A DNA stretch of 64,000 nucleotides from Candidatus Binataceae bacterium. Lineage in GTDB: Bacteria > Desulfobacterota > Binatia > Binatales > Binataceae. Under the pieces are notes generated by a model, which saw only the letters and a list, made by a program, of their open reading frames with translations, had not been told where the DNA came from and did not search any database. The stretch is taken from assembly GCA_015478645.1 (NCBI GenBank), contig JADMIL010000002.1, positions 1 to 64,000 of the forward strand, read 5' to 3'. A program made the translations under genes and the position numbers. Below are positions 43,404 through 51,904 of the stretch, piece after piece (the stretch's first letter is position 1; every line of letters begins with the position of its first letter).

Positions 43404-44690
43404 GTGCCGCCCGATGAAATCGAAATAGTTCCGCTCGAGCGGCCGATCGCCGCGACTATCGACGTTCCCGGATCGAAGAGCATCACCAACCGCGCGCTGC
43501 TGCTGGCCGCGATGGCCGACGGGCGCTCGGTAATCGACGGCGCGCTGCTCAGCGACGACACGCGGCAGATGGCGGTGGCGCTGGATGCGCTGGGCTTTGC
43601 GGTGGACGTGGCCGAGGCCGCGCACCGCATCACGGTCGCCGGACGCGGCGGCGCGATTGCCGCGGCGCGCGCCGATCTCGAGGTCGGTGGCGCGGGCACC
43701 GCGATGCGGTTTCTGGCCGGCTTCGTGACGCTCGGGCGCGGCCGTTACCGGCTCGACGGCAACGCGCGGATGCGCGAGCGGCCGGCCGGCGCGCTGATCG
43801 ATGCGCTCGCCGCGATCGGCGTCAAAATTTCGAGCGAGCGCGGCGATGGCTGTCCGCCGATCGTGATCGACACGCGCGCGGGCGCCTGCCTGGGCGGCGC
43901 GGCGACGATCGACGCGAGCCTCTCGTCGCAATTCGTCTCGGCGATGCTGATGCCGGCGCCGCTGTGGCGCGACGGCCTCAGGCTGATCGCGGCGGGCGAC
44001 ACCGCGCGGCCGTTTATCGCGATGACGCTCGCACTGATGGAACGGTGGGGCGCCGCGAGCAACGTCGCGGGAGACGCGATCACGGTGCCGGGCGGCCAGC
44101 GCTATCGCGCGATGAACTTTACGGTCGAGCCCGACGCCTCGAGCGCAAGCTATTTCGCTGCGGCGGCGGCGCTGGCCGGCGGCACCGTCGTCATTCGCGG
44201 GCTCGGGCGCGACTCGATCCAGGGCGACGCGCGCTTTATCGATCTGCTCAAGCGGATGGGTGCGCGGGTGACCTGGCGGAGCGACGCGGTCGAGGTGATC
44301 GGCGCGGGACGGCTGGCCGGCGTCGATGTCGCGATGAATGCGATGCCCGACATGGTGCCGACGCTCGCCGCGATCGCGCCATTCGCCTCATCGCCGACGC
44401 GGATTCGCAAGGTCGGCTTCATTCGCTATCACGAGAGCGACCGGATTCGCGTGCTCGCGACGGAACTGCGCCGGCTGGGCGCAAGTGTGCGCGAGTTCGA
44501 CGACGGGCTCGAGATCGAGCCGTCGCATCTGCGGCCCGCGGCGATCGAGACCTACGACGACCATCGCATCGCGATGGCGTTTGCGGTGGCCGGCCTCAAG
44601 CTCGGCGGCGTGCGGATCAAGAATCCCGGCTGCGTGGCTAAGACCTATCCCGATTTTTTCGCGAACCTCGCGCACCTGCGCCACAGTTGA
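43404..44690 (+). CDS. aroA: 3-Phosphoshikimate 1-carboxyvinyltransferase (EPSP synthase)
   Basis: A 428-aa enzyme of the shikimate pathway that transfers enolpyruvyl from PEP to shikimate-3-phosphate. Motifs: VPGSKSITNRALLLAAMADG, GAGTAMRFLAGF, DASLSSQFVSAMLMPAP, HESDRIRVLATELRRLGA, and DDHRIAMAFAVAGL near the C terminus. GTG start. It lies divergent from the lytic transglycosylase and faces an SMP-30 gene. No other aro genes are adjacent. Confidence 0.95.
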   Translation: MPPDEIEIVPLERPIAATIDVPGSKSITNRALLLAAMADGRSVIDGALLSDDTRQMAVALDALGFAVDVAEAAHRITVAGRGGAIAAARADLEVGGAGTAMRFLAGFVTLGRGRYRLDGNARMRERPAGALIDALAAIGVKISSERGDGCPPIVIDTRAGACLGGAATIDASLSSQFVSAMLMPAPLWRDGLRLIAAGDTARPFIAMTLALMERWGAASNVAGDAITVPGGQRYRAMNFTVEPDASSASYFAAAAALAGGTVVIRGLGRDSIQGDARFIDLLKRMGARVTWRSDAVEVIGAGRLAGVDVAMNAMPDMVPTLAAIAPFASSPTRIRKVGFIRYHESDRIRVLATELRRLGASVREFDDGLEIEPSHLRPAAIETYDDHRIAMAFAVAGLKLGGVRIKNPGCVAKTYPDFFANLAHLRHS

Positions 44691-44772
44691 TCGCATCTGA
44701 GCGCGTAGCGGTGAGGGGGGAGGGCAGCGGCGCTCCGCGCGCCTGATCGCATCGCGCCGCCGCGCGCGAATT

Positions 44773-45699
44773 TCACCGTTGATGGTACAGCGGATGGCCG
44801 CGGAAGTTCGTATGCACGCGGCTGAAGTGCTCGCCCTCCAGGTTGGCGAAATAGAGATCCTGTAAGCCCGGACCGCCGAAGGCGCAATTGGTCGGATGGT
44901 CGAGCCGTTCGCTGGCCGGGTCATCGATCATCATGGTCCATTTGCCCGACTTGTCGATCTGCAGAATTTGATTGGCGGGTAACAGGATCTTGTCGTGCGG
45001 CGGCTCGCCCTCTTTTTTGGCCTTGCCGGGCAGCGTCACGAAGAGGTTGCCGTCGAGGTCGAACGCCATGCCGTCGGGAATCGCCGGAAAATCCTTCGAG
45101 TAGATTTCCGGCTTACCGAACGTCCCGTCCTTCTTAATCTGAATCCGCAGGCAGTCGTAGCGCGTCGATTCGAGCACGTAGACCGCCTCTTCCCTAGGGT
45201 CGATCGCGGTGCCGTTGGCGAGGTAGATGCCGGTCGCGACAATTTCGCTTTTGCCGTTGCGCCGGACGACCACCAGTGCGCCCTTGGGCGACGGTTTCAG
45301 CAACTCGGGCAGGATGTGATTGATGTTGCTGGTGCTGGAGTTCGAGACGTAGAGATTGCCCTCCGCGTCGTAGGTCGCGAAGTTGGGCAGGCTCAGATGG
45401 AGGCCGCCGACCTGGTCGGCGACGATCGAGGTCTTGCCGTCGCGCGTCAGGCGGACGACCGCCTCTTTGCCGAGGTCGCAGTAGACCAGATCGCCGTTGC
45501 GATCCATCGCGACCCCGTTGGGAATCGAGCCGGCGGGCAGCGTCGCCAGTTCGCTGACCCGGCCGTCGGGCGTGACTTTGTACATCACGCCGTTGCGGCC
45601 GCCGCCATAGACGTTGTTGTCCTTGTCGACGACCACGCCCTCGGACTTCAGGACGCCGCGTCCGAACACCTCAACCGCGCTTACCGGGAATGTCGCCAT
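44773..45699 (-). CDS. SMP-30/gluconolactonase-family beta-propeller protein
   Basis: A 308-aa six-bladed propeller protein of the SMP-30/gluconolaconase/LRE group, which hydrolyses lactones using a bound cation. Visible blades: SEGVVVDKDNNVYGGGRNG, IPNGVAMDRNGDLVYCDLGKEAV, THNVSNSSTS-type LYVSNSSTSNINH, GTAIDPREEAVYVLESTR and DGMAFDLDGNLFVT. The metal-binding Glu, Asn and Asp positions are present in SEG, the NGTAIDP stretch and DGMAFD. ATG 45699 is preferred over 45738 as GAGAGGA lies 8 nt upstream. It heads the leftward arrangement with a muconolactone isomerase-like gene further upstream. Confidence 0.87.
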   Translation of the reverse strand: MATFPVSAVEVFGRGVLKSEGVVVDKDNNVYGGGRNGVMYKVTPDGRVSELATLPAGSIPNGVAMDRNGDLVYCDLGKEAVVRLTRDGKTSIVADQVGGLHLSLPNFATYDAEGNLYVSNSSTSNINHILPELLKPSPKGALVVVRRNGKSEIVATGIYLANGTAIDPREEAVYVLESTRYDCLRIQIKKDGTFGKPEIYSKDFPAIPDGMAFDLDGNLFVTLPGKAKKEGEPPHDKILLPANQILQIDKSGKWTMMIDDPASERLDHPTNCAFGGPGLQDLYFANLEGEHFSRVHTNFRGHPLYHQR

Positions 45700-45929
45700 G
45701 GTTCGGTCCTCTCTTCGCGCCTCGTGGAGGCGATCCACCGATTAACCGGAAATCCGCGGTCACCGGCGAGATCCGGCTGCCCCGCAGTCCAGACCCCGGC
45801 CTAGCAACTCCGGCCGCGATGCGCAATCGAAGCGGCGGCGCGATCGGTCCGATCGGTAATCCTATTGACGTTCGAGGGGGCGGAGCGGATGCGCCCGCGC
45901 CGCCCCTCTTTTCGCGCGCGCGGGCCGAA

Positions 45930-46256
45930 TCAGCCCTGCGCCAGCTTTTTCAGATCCTCGGCCCAGTTCTCGTACGGGCGCAATGGCGTGATCTCGATAT
46001 TCTTGGCGATGTGTGCGAAGCCGAGCTTCCAGATCGGCAGTTCGTACATCGCGTGATCGAGGTCGTCGGCGCTCGGCACGTCAAGCACCGCGATGATGAT
46101 CGGCTGGCCGGCGGCCTTCCAGATACCCTTGATCGCGCCCGCCTTGACGGCACCGAGCGCCGCTTCGGACTCCTTGAGCCACACTCCGTAGAACTCCTTG
46201 TTCGAGTTGTCGGCTGGCTTGTCGATATAAACCTTGAGCATGAACAGCATCGTCAT
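45930..46256 (-). CDS. Muconolactone delta-isomerase-like protein
   Basis: A 108-aa alpha+beta-barrel-type protein: MLFMLKVYIDKPADNSNKEFYGVWLKESEAALGAVKAGAIKGIW, then PIIIAVLDVPSADDLDHAMYELPIWKLG. It resembles the muconolactone isomerase family of the beta-ketoadipate pathway, but no cat or pca genes are near, so a related substrate is likely. ATG 46256 or the next in-frame ATG 46250 behind GGGAG is the start; GTG 46259 is the ORF track start. It lies 48 nt after the cyclase-family gene on the same strand. Confidence 0.78.
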   Translation of the reverse strand: MTMLFMLKVYIDKPADNSNKEFYGVWLKESEAALGAVKAGAIKGIWKAAGQPIIIAVLDVPSADDLDHAMYELPIWKLGFAHIAKNIEITPLRPYENWAEDLKKLAQG

Positions 46257-46307
46257 CACTCCCTGGGGAAATACTCGGTTGAAAGCCGTGTAAAAACTTT
46301 TCGGCGA

Positions 46308-47273
46308 CTATTTGATCGCGGCCGGATTGACCGGCGACCCGGCGCCACGCACCACTTTAAGCGGCGCGCCGACGAACAGAAAGGTGTACTGGCCGTCGGC
46401 CTCGCAATCGGCGGCGAGGTCTTCGAGCCAATCGATCTCGTTGAAGATGACGCCCTGATCGTGAAGCAGCGCCGCATGCAGCGCGATCACCGTGCCGCTC
46501 TCCTCGTGCATCGTCTGCTCGCTCGCGATGGTGTCGGTGCCGATCGAGGGAATCTCCATGCGATGGAACCAGTTGACCATCTCGGGGCTGTAGGCGAGGC
46601 CCGGCTCCTTGAACTCGCCATTGGGAAAGATGCCCTGGAAGCCGCTGTCGTAGAAGCGCTTGAGCCATCCGGTGCGGATCAGCAGGATGTCGTGCTTTTC
46701 GATGGTGCATTGCTGGCGCGCGGCGGCCGCTTCGAGGTCGGCGACGGTGATCGGCTCGTTGGCGTCGAGCGAGGGCTTGCCCTTGAGCCGCGCGATATCG
46801 AGCAGGATGCCGCGGCCGACCACGCCGTGGTTGGCGATCGGCTCGATCGAGCATTTCTGCAGGCCGCCGATAGTGGTTTTGGTATCATACCCATTGTAGA
46901 GTTTGTCGCCATACCAGACGTGGCCCAGCGCGTCGTACTGGGTGGTGCCCTGGAGATACATCACGATGACGTCGTCGGCGTATTCGATCCCGCCGGGCAT
47001 CGGCTGCGCGAGCCCGCTCAGGTAAAACCCCTTATCCATCGCCATGGTGCGAATCGGCTGCGAACGCGACGGGTAGAGCGGGTCGCCCTTGGGATGGGCC
47101 AGCGGCACGCCGAGCATGAAGACCTTGCCGCTCTTGATCGAGCGCGCGCCGCGCAGCACTTCGGCGCTGGTGAGGAAGTTGAGCGCGCCGATCTCGTCGT
47201 CGGCGCCCCAGCGGCCCCAGTTCTTCGGTGCGTCTTTGAGCAGTTCGGTAAAGTCCACCGGCTTCTTGGCCAT
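46308..47273 (-). CDS. Cyclase-family metal-dependent hydrolase
   Basis: A 321-aa protein of the cyclase family (kynurenine-formamidase-like fold). The metal-ligand region QYDALGHVWYGDKLYNGY, ANHGVVGRGILLDIARLKG and HDILLIRTGWLKRF are recognisable; the usual HxGTHxDxPxH motif is here in the variant ALGHVWYG. Members hydrolyse amides, lactones or ring compounds, often in aromatic-degradation clusters. Start ATG 47273 with GGAGGT 8 nt upstream; TTG 47279 is the ORF track start. Followed closely by the muconolactone isomerase-like gene, suggesting a shared pathway. Confidence 0.85.
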   Translation of the reverse strand: MAKKPVDFTELLKDAPKNWGRWGADDEIGALNFLTSAEVLRGARSIKSGKVFMLGVPLAHPKGDPLYPSRSQPIRTMAMDKGFYLSGLAQPMPGGIEYADDVIVMYLQGTTQYDALGHVWYGDKLYNGYDTKTTIGGLQKCSIEPIANHGVVGRGILLDIARLKGKPSLDANEPITVADLEAAAARQQCTIEKHDILLIRTGWLKRFYDSGFQGIFPNGEFKEPGLAYSPEMVNWFHRMEIPSIGTDTIASEQTMHEESGTVIALHAALLHDQGVIFNEIDWLEDLAADCEADGQYTFLFVGAPLKVVRGAGSPVNPAAIK

Positions 47274-47583
47274 TAGCAATTACCTCCGACAATCAATGAT
47301 GATCTCGCCGGCCGCCGGGCGCGCGTCGCGCGGTCATGACCGGCCGACGGCGCCAGCAGGCTACTACGATCGACGGCGGCGCGGGAACTCCCCCGGAATT
47401 TCCCGCTGACGCCGCATCGATGGCCGCGCGCGAACTCCGGCCCGCACGGGGACGGTCGCGGCGTATGCGCGCGCTGGCGGCGGCCAATCGTTCGCTTGCG
47501 CTGGGCGGCGCAACGACCTAATGATCGCGAACGGCCGCAGTACACGGCCGAGTTCACGACGATCACAATTCGGGGAGACCGCG

Positions 47584-48522
47584 ATGAATCTCGACCCACA
47601 AATGAAAGCGATACTGGACCAGCTTGCGGGCGCCGGTGCCAAGTCGTTCAATTCCATGACGCCGGCTGAGGCGCGCGAGGGTATCCGCCTGCTGGTGCAG
47701 GTGTTTGCCGGCACGCCCGACGAGGTCGCCAAAGTCGAAGACCGCCGGATTTCCGGTCCGACCGGCGAGATCCCGGTGCGCATCTATACCCCGGCGGGCG
47801 CCGCGCCCAAGGGCGCGCTGGTCTATTTTCACGGCGGCGGCTGGGTCATCGGGGATATCGCCACGCATGACGACTTGTGCCGGTCGCTGGCCAAGGGCGG
47901 CGGATGCGTGGTGGTCTCGGTCGATTACCGCCTCGCGCCCGAGCACAAGTTTCCGGCCGCGCCCGACGATTGTTACGCGGCGACCAAATGGGTCGCGGCT
48001 AACGCGGCGGCGCTCGGCGTCGACGCCCAACGGATCGCCGTCGGCGGCGACAGCGCGGGCGGCAACCTGGCGGCGGTCGTCGCGCAGATGGCGCGCGATA
48101 AGGGCGGACCGGCGATCGCGTTTCAGCTGCTCTATTATCCGGCGACCGACTGGTCGAAGGAATCGGCCTCGCAACGCGAGTTCACGCAGGACGGCTATAT
48201 CCTGTCGCGCGGCGACATGGTCTGGTTTTACGACCATTACATGGTGAGCGACAAAGACCGCACCAATCCCTATTTCAGTCCGGCATGCGCCAAGAGTCTG
48301 GCCGGGCTGCCGCCCGCGCTGGTGCTCACGGCCTCGATCGATCCGCTGCGCGATGAGGGTGAGGCCTACGCCGAAGCGCTCAAGCGCGCGGGCGTGGCGG
48401 TCAAGGCGGAGCGCTACGACGGCGTCTGCCATGGCTTTTTGATGATGGCGGGCAAGCTCGACGCGGCCAAGCGCGCGATCGCTCAGTCGTGCGCGGAACT
48501 GCGCCGCGTGGTCGGCAGCTAG
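47584..48522 (+). CDS. Alpha/beta hydrolase, hormone-sensitive-lipase (HSL) family esterase
   Basis: A 312-aa esterase. HSL motifs are complete: oxyanion HGGG in VYFHGGGWVIG, nucleophile in GGDSAGGNLAA, acid in SIDPLRDEGEAYA and His in VCHGFLMM. No signal peptide, so cytoplasmic. ATG 47584 is used because GGGGAGA lies 6 nt upstream; the longer frame from 47521 is not family-like. Followed on the same strand by another hydrolase after 55 nt. Confidence 0.9.
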   Translation: MNLDPQMKAILDQLAGAGAKSFNSMTPAEAREGIRLLVQVFAGTPDEVAKVEDRRISGPTGEIPVRIYTPAGAAPKGALVYFHGGGWVIGDIATHDDLCRSLAKGGGCVVVSVDYRLAPEHKFPAAPDDCYAATKWVAANAAALGVDAQRIAVGGDSAGGNLAAVVAQMARDKGGPAIAFQLLYYPATDWSKESASQREFTQDGYILSRGDMVWFYDHYMVSDKDRTNPYFSPACAKSLAGLPPALVLTASIDPLRDEGEAYAEALKRAGVAVKAERYDGVCHGFLMMAGKLDAAKRAIAQSCAELRRVVGS

Positions 48523-48577
48523 CGCCGTCAGGCCGCCGGCCCGCGCGCGGCGCGAATGACCCGGCGAGCCTGCGGCA

Positions 48578-49228
48578 ATGAGTGACGATCAGCTCGACTT
48601 GCGCATCGTCGGCGTTGACCCCGGCGAGATGCTCGACGGCGCGCAGCGCCTGACGATGCGCACCACGCGCGGGCCGATCGCGATGATCATGCACGCGGCG
48701 GCGCCGGCGTCACGCGCCGTCCTATGCGTCAGCGGCGCGCTCGGCGGCTTCGACGGTCCGGCGCAGCTCTACCTGCGGCTGGGCCGCGAATTGCCGGCTC
48801 GCGGAATCAGCGTGGTGCGGCTCAACTATCGCGCGCCCAACGACTTCGCCGAATGCCTGATCGACGCGGTCGCGGGGCTGGCCTTTATCAAGGGCGTGGG
48901 CCACGCGCGCGCGGCGCTGGTCGGCCATTCGTTTGGCGGCGCAATCGCGATCAACGCCGGCACGCTCAGTGCGACCGCGGCGACCGTGATCGCGATTTCG
49001 AGCCAGCTCGCCGGCGCGCACGTGGCCGATCGGCTCGCGCCGAAGCCGCTTCTGCTGATTCACGGCATTGCCGACGAGATCCTGCCGCATCGCAGCTCCG
49101 AGTTGATCTTCGAGCGCGCGGGCGAGCCCAAACGACTGTGCCTGCTCGACGGCGCGGACCATCGCCTGAGCGGGCGCGGTGACGAGTTGTTCGCGCTGGC
49201 CCAGGAATGGATCGCCGCACATCTCTGA
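48578..49228 (+). CDS. Small alpha/beta hydrolase
   Basis: A 216-aa hydrolase of the short dienelactone-hydrolase-like/acyl-hydrolase type. Nucleophile in VGHSFGGAIA, acid in HGIADEILP, His in DGADHRLSGR. The N-terminal VDPGEMLDGAQRLTMRTTRG is unremarkable. It follows the HSL esterase in the same direction. Substrate unknown. Confidence 0.8.
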   Translation: MSDDQLDLRIVGVDPGEMLDGAQRLTMRTTRGPIAMIMHAAAPASRAVLCVSGALGGFDGPAQLYLRLGRELPARGISVVRLNYRAPNDFAECLIDAVAGLAFIKGVGHARAALVGHSFGGAIAINAGTLSATAATVIAISSQLAGAHVADRLAPKPLLLIHGIADEILPHRSSELIFERAGEPKRLCLLDGADHRLSGRGDELFALAQEWIAAHL

Positions 49229-49402
49229 AGCGCCCGTCGCGCGGCGTACCGGAATAACCGTCGGGAGGCGCGGTGCGCGGCGAGATGAACCTCGCGCGTG
49301 GCGCAACATCTGGACGCCCGCGACCGGCGCCTATAGGCTTTCGCCACGGGCCTCGCCCGATGAAACACAGGACGGGCATGCGCCCGGGCAGTTGATACAG
49401 CG

Positions 49403-50482
49403 ATGAAGATTCCAGTTGCAGTGGTCGGAGCCACCGGGATTGCGGGCCAGCAGGTGCTGGCGGCGCTCGACGGTCATCCGGATTTTGAAATTGCCGCGCT
49501 GGCGGCCTCCGAACGGTCAGCCGGGCGGACGTTTGACGAGGCGATCACCGACGCCGACAGCGGGATGCGCCGCTGGTACGTCGATGGCGGCGAGCCGCCG
49601 CGCGCCGCACTGGGGCTCGCCGTGCAGGAGGCCCGGACGCTCAAGCTCGACGGGATTGGCGTGGTCTTCGCGGCGATCGAATCCGAGGCTGCGCGCGAAC
49701 TCGAGCCGCTCTACGCCGCGCACGCCCCGACCATCAGCACCGCGCGGCCCTTTCGCATGGAGCCCGACGTGCCGCTGGTCATCCCGGGCGTCAATCTCGA
49801 GCATCTCGCGATGGTCGCCGAGCAGCGCCGGCGGCGCGGATGGAAGGGCTTTCTCGCAACGCTGCCGAACTGCACGGCGACCGGCTTGGCGGTGACGCTC
49901 AAGGCGCTCGACGAGCGCTTTGGCGTCGACGCGACGATCGTCACCACGATGCAGGGCATTTCGGGCGCGGGGCGCGACTTGCCAGCGCTCGACATCGTCG
50001 AGAACATCATCCCGTATATCCCGCGCGAGGAAGAGCGCGTGACGATCGAGACGCGCAAGATCCTGGGGCGCGTCGGCAAAGGCGCGATCGCGGAGCATCC
50101 GGTGCGTGTCGGCGCGACCTGCACGCGCGCATCGGTGCTCGCCGGCCATACCGAAGCGGTGACGGTGGGACTCAAGCGCGCGGCGTCGGTCGAAGAGGTA
50201 ATCGCCGCGATGGAGAGTTTCGGCGGCGCATTCACCGCGCTCGGTCTGCCCAACTCGCCCAAACACATGATCACCGTGCATCGCAATCCGATGCGGCCGC
50301 AGCCCCGGCTCGATCGCGACGCCGAACGCGGCATGACCACCTCGGTCGGGCGCGTGCGCGCCGACGAAGTTCTGCCCAACGGCATCAAGTACCTGCTGGT
50401 AAGCCATAACGCCGCGATGGGTGCGGGCCGCGGCGCGGTGCTGCTGGCCGAGTATCTCAAGCACAGCGGCATGCTCGGTTAG
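49403..50482 (+). CDS. asd: Aspartate-semialdehyde dehydrogenase, non-peptidoglycan (archaeal/fungal) type
   Basis: A 359-aa dehydrogenase that converts aspartyl phosphate to aspartate semialdehyde, the branch to Lys, Thr, Met and diaminopimelate. The NADP fold is VAVVGATGIAGQQVLAAL, the catalytic Cys is in LPNCTATGLAVTLKAL, and TTMQGISGAGRDLPALDIVENIIPYI is the signature of the archaeal/yeast-like class rather than the classical bacterial class. Cell-wall synthesis enzymes elsewhere in the window show that the organism makes peptidoglycan nevertheless. ATG 49403 is in place; a weak GAT-rich leader precedes it. Confidence 0.9.
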   Translation: MKIPVAVVGATGIAGQQVLAALDGHPDFEIAALAASERSAGRTFDEAITDADSGMRRWYVDGGEPPRAALGLAVQEARTLKLDGIGVVFAAIESEAARELEPLYAAHAPTISTARPFRMEPDVPLVIPGVNLEHLAMVAEQRRRRGWKGFLATLPNCTATGLAVTLKALDERFGVDATIVTTMQGISGAGRDLPALDIVENIIPYIPREEERVTIETRKILGRVGKGAIAEHPVRVGATCTRASVLAGHTEAVTVGLKRAASVEEVIAAMESFGGAFTALGLPNSPKHMITVHRNPMRPQPRLDRDAERGMTTSVGRVRADEVLPNGIKYLLVSHNAAMGAGRGAVLLAEYLKHSGMLG

Positions 50483-50532
50483 TGCGCGGGCGCGCGGTGC
50501 GCATTCGATCCGCGTGTCGCGCGCGACGGCGC

Positions 50533-51894
50533 TCAAACCGCCGGTGCAGTGCCGTCCGTGCGCGACGGGTTCGCGCCCGCCGCCAGCGCGAGAAAATCCG
50601 CCAGATGGATCACGCGGGTCCGCGCGCCACGCCGGCGCAATTCGGCGGCAATCTGCAATTCGCATCCGGGGTTGCCGAGCACGACGTAGTCGGCGCCGGT
50701 CGCCGCGATATTGCCGGCCTTGCGCCCGACCAGCGCGCGCGCCATCGCCGGTTCGGTCAGGTTGTAGCTGCCGGCCGATCCGCAGCACAGATCCGATTCC
50801 GCCATCTCGATTAAATTCACACCGGGGATCGCGCGCAGGATCGCGCGTGGCGCATCGCGCACGCCCAGTCCATGCGCCAGATGACACGAGTCGTGGTAGG
50901 TGACGGTGGCGCGGAACTCGTGCGTGAAGCGATGGCCGCGCGCCACCATCAGCGAACTCAAATCGCTCACGCGCCCGGCGACCCTGGCGGCCGCCGCGGC
51001 CAGTTCGCGATCGTCCTTGAGCAACTCGCCGTAGCCGGCAAACACCGCGGCGCATCCTGAGGCTGCCGAGACGATCGCGTCGGCGCCGCTCTGCTCGAAT
51101 TCGCGGACGTTGGCGCGGGCAAATTCGCGCGCGCGTTCGAGATTGCCGTTATGCAGGTCGAGCGCGCCGCAGCATTGCGTGCGGGCCAGATGCGCGACGC
51201 GATAGCCGACAGCGGCGAGGGCGCGCTCGGTGTTCCAGTTCTCGGCGTCGGTGAGCACCTGCGCGACGCATCCGTGATGCACCACGGCGCTCGGCGCGTC
51301 GGCCGCGACGGTGGCGGCGTCGCCCGGCGAATGCGGCGCGGGTTTGCGCGGTGTGAGCGGCGGAATCAGATCGAGCCAGTCGCGCATCGCGGAAGGCGCC
51401 AGCCGGCGCATCAGCGGACGCAGTCCGGCCCGTTCGGCCAGCCGTACCGGCGCGAGCAGCACGCGCATCCGCGCGGGATACGGAAAGATCGCGTTGATGA
51501 CGCGGTTGCGCAACCGCTCGGCCAGGCCGCGCCGGTAATTGCGCTCGACGTAAACGCGCGACTGTTCGATCAGCTTGCCGTAATGCACGCCCGACGGGCA
51601 CGCGGTCTCGCATCCGCGGCATTCCAGGCAAAGATCGAGATGGCGCACCGCGTCGGCGTCGAGCGTGAGCGAACCGTCGGCGAGCGACTTCATCAGGTAG
51701 ATGCGCCCGCGCGGCGAATCGACTTCGGCGCGCGTGATGACGTAGGTCGGGCACGCTTCGAGGCACAGTCCGCAATGCACGCAATCGAAGAGCAGTTCGT
51801 AATCGACGACCGGACGCAGCGCGTGCGCGGGCGTCGCGGCGGCAATCGCCGGCGCCATGCTGGTGGGAGTTTCGTGCTTCATCGTCGTCGCCAT
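50533..51894 (-). CDS. glcF: Glycolate oxidase iron-sulfur subunit GlcF
   Basis: A 453-aa subunit that passes electrons from GlcDE. Two [4Fe-4S] motifs are complete: CVHCGLCLEACPTY and CLECRGCETACPSG. Two cysteine-rich CCG domains follow (TQCCGALDLH, DLCCGSAGSYNLTEPAMA), the typical lactate/glycolate oxidase subunit layout. ATG 51894 (or 51882) starts 10 nt after the glcE stop, so the two are coupled. Order on the minus strand is glcD, glcE, glcF. Confidence 0.94.
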   Translation of the reverse strand: MATTMKHETPTSMAPAIAAATPAHALRPVVDYELLFDCVHCGLCLEACPTYVITRAEVDSPRGRIYLMKSLADGSLTLDADAVRHLDLCLECRGCETACPSGVHYGKLIEQSRVYVERNYRRGLAERLRNRVINAIFPYPARMRVLLAPVRLAERAGLRPLMRRLAPSAMRDWLDLIPPLTPRKPAPHSPGDAATVAADAPSAVVHHGCVAQVLTDAENWNTERALAAVGYRVAHLARTQCCGALDLHNGNLERAREFARANVREFEQSGADAIVSAASGCAAVFAGYGELLKDDRELAAAAARVAGRVSDLSSLMVARGHRFTHEFRATVTYHDSCHLAHGLGVRDAPRAILRAIPGVNLIEMAESDLCCGSAGSYNLTEPAMARALVGRKAGNIAATGADYVVLGNPGCELQIAAELRRRGARTRVIHLADFLALAAGANPSRTDGTAPAV

Positions 51895-51904
51895 CGCGGT
51901 GCGC

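Noticed and set aside
43142-43417. 91-aa ORF before aroA
   Set aside because: No ribosome site, no domain, overlaps the aroA start.
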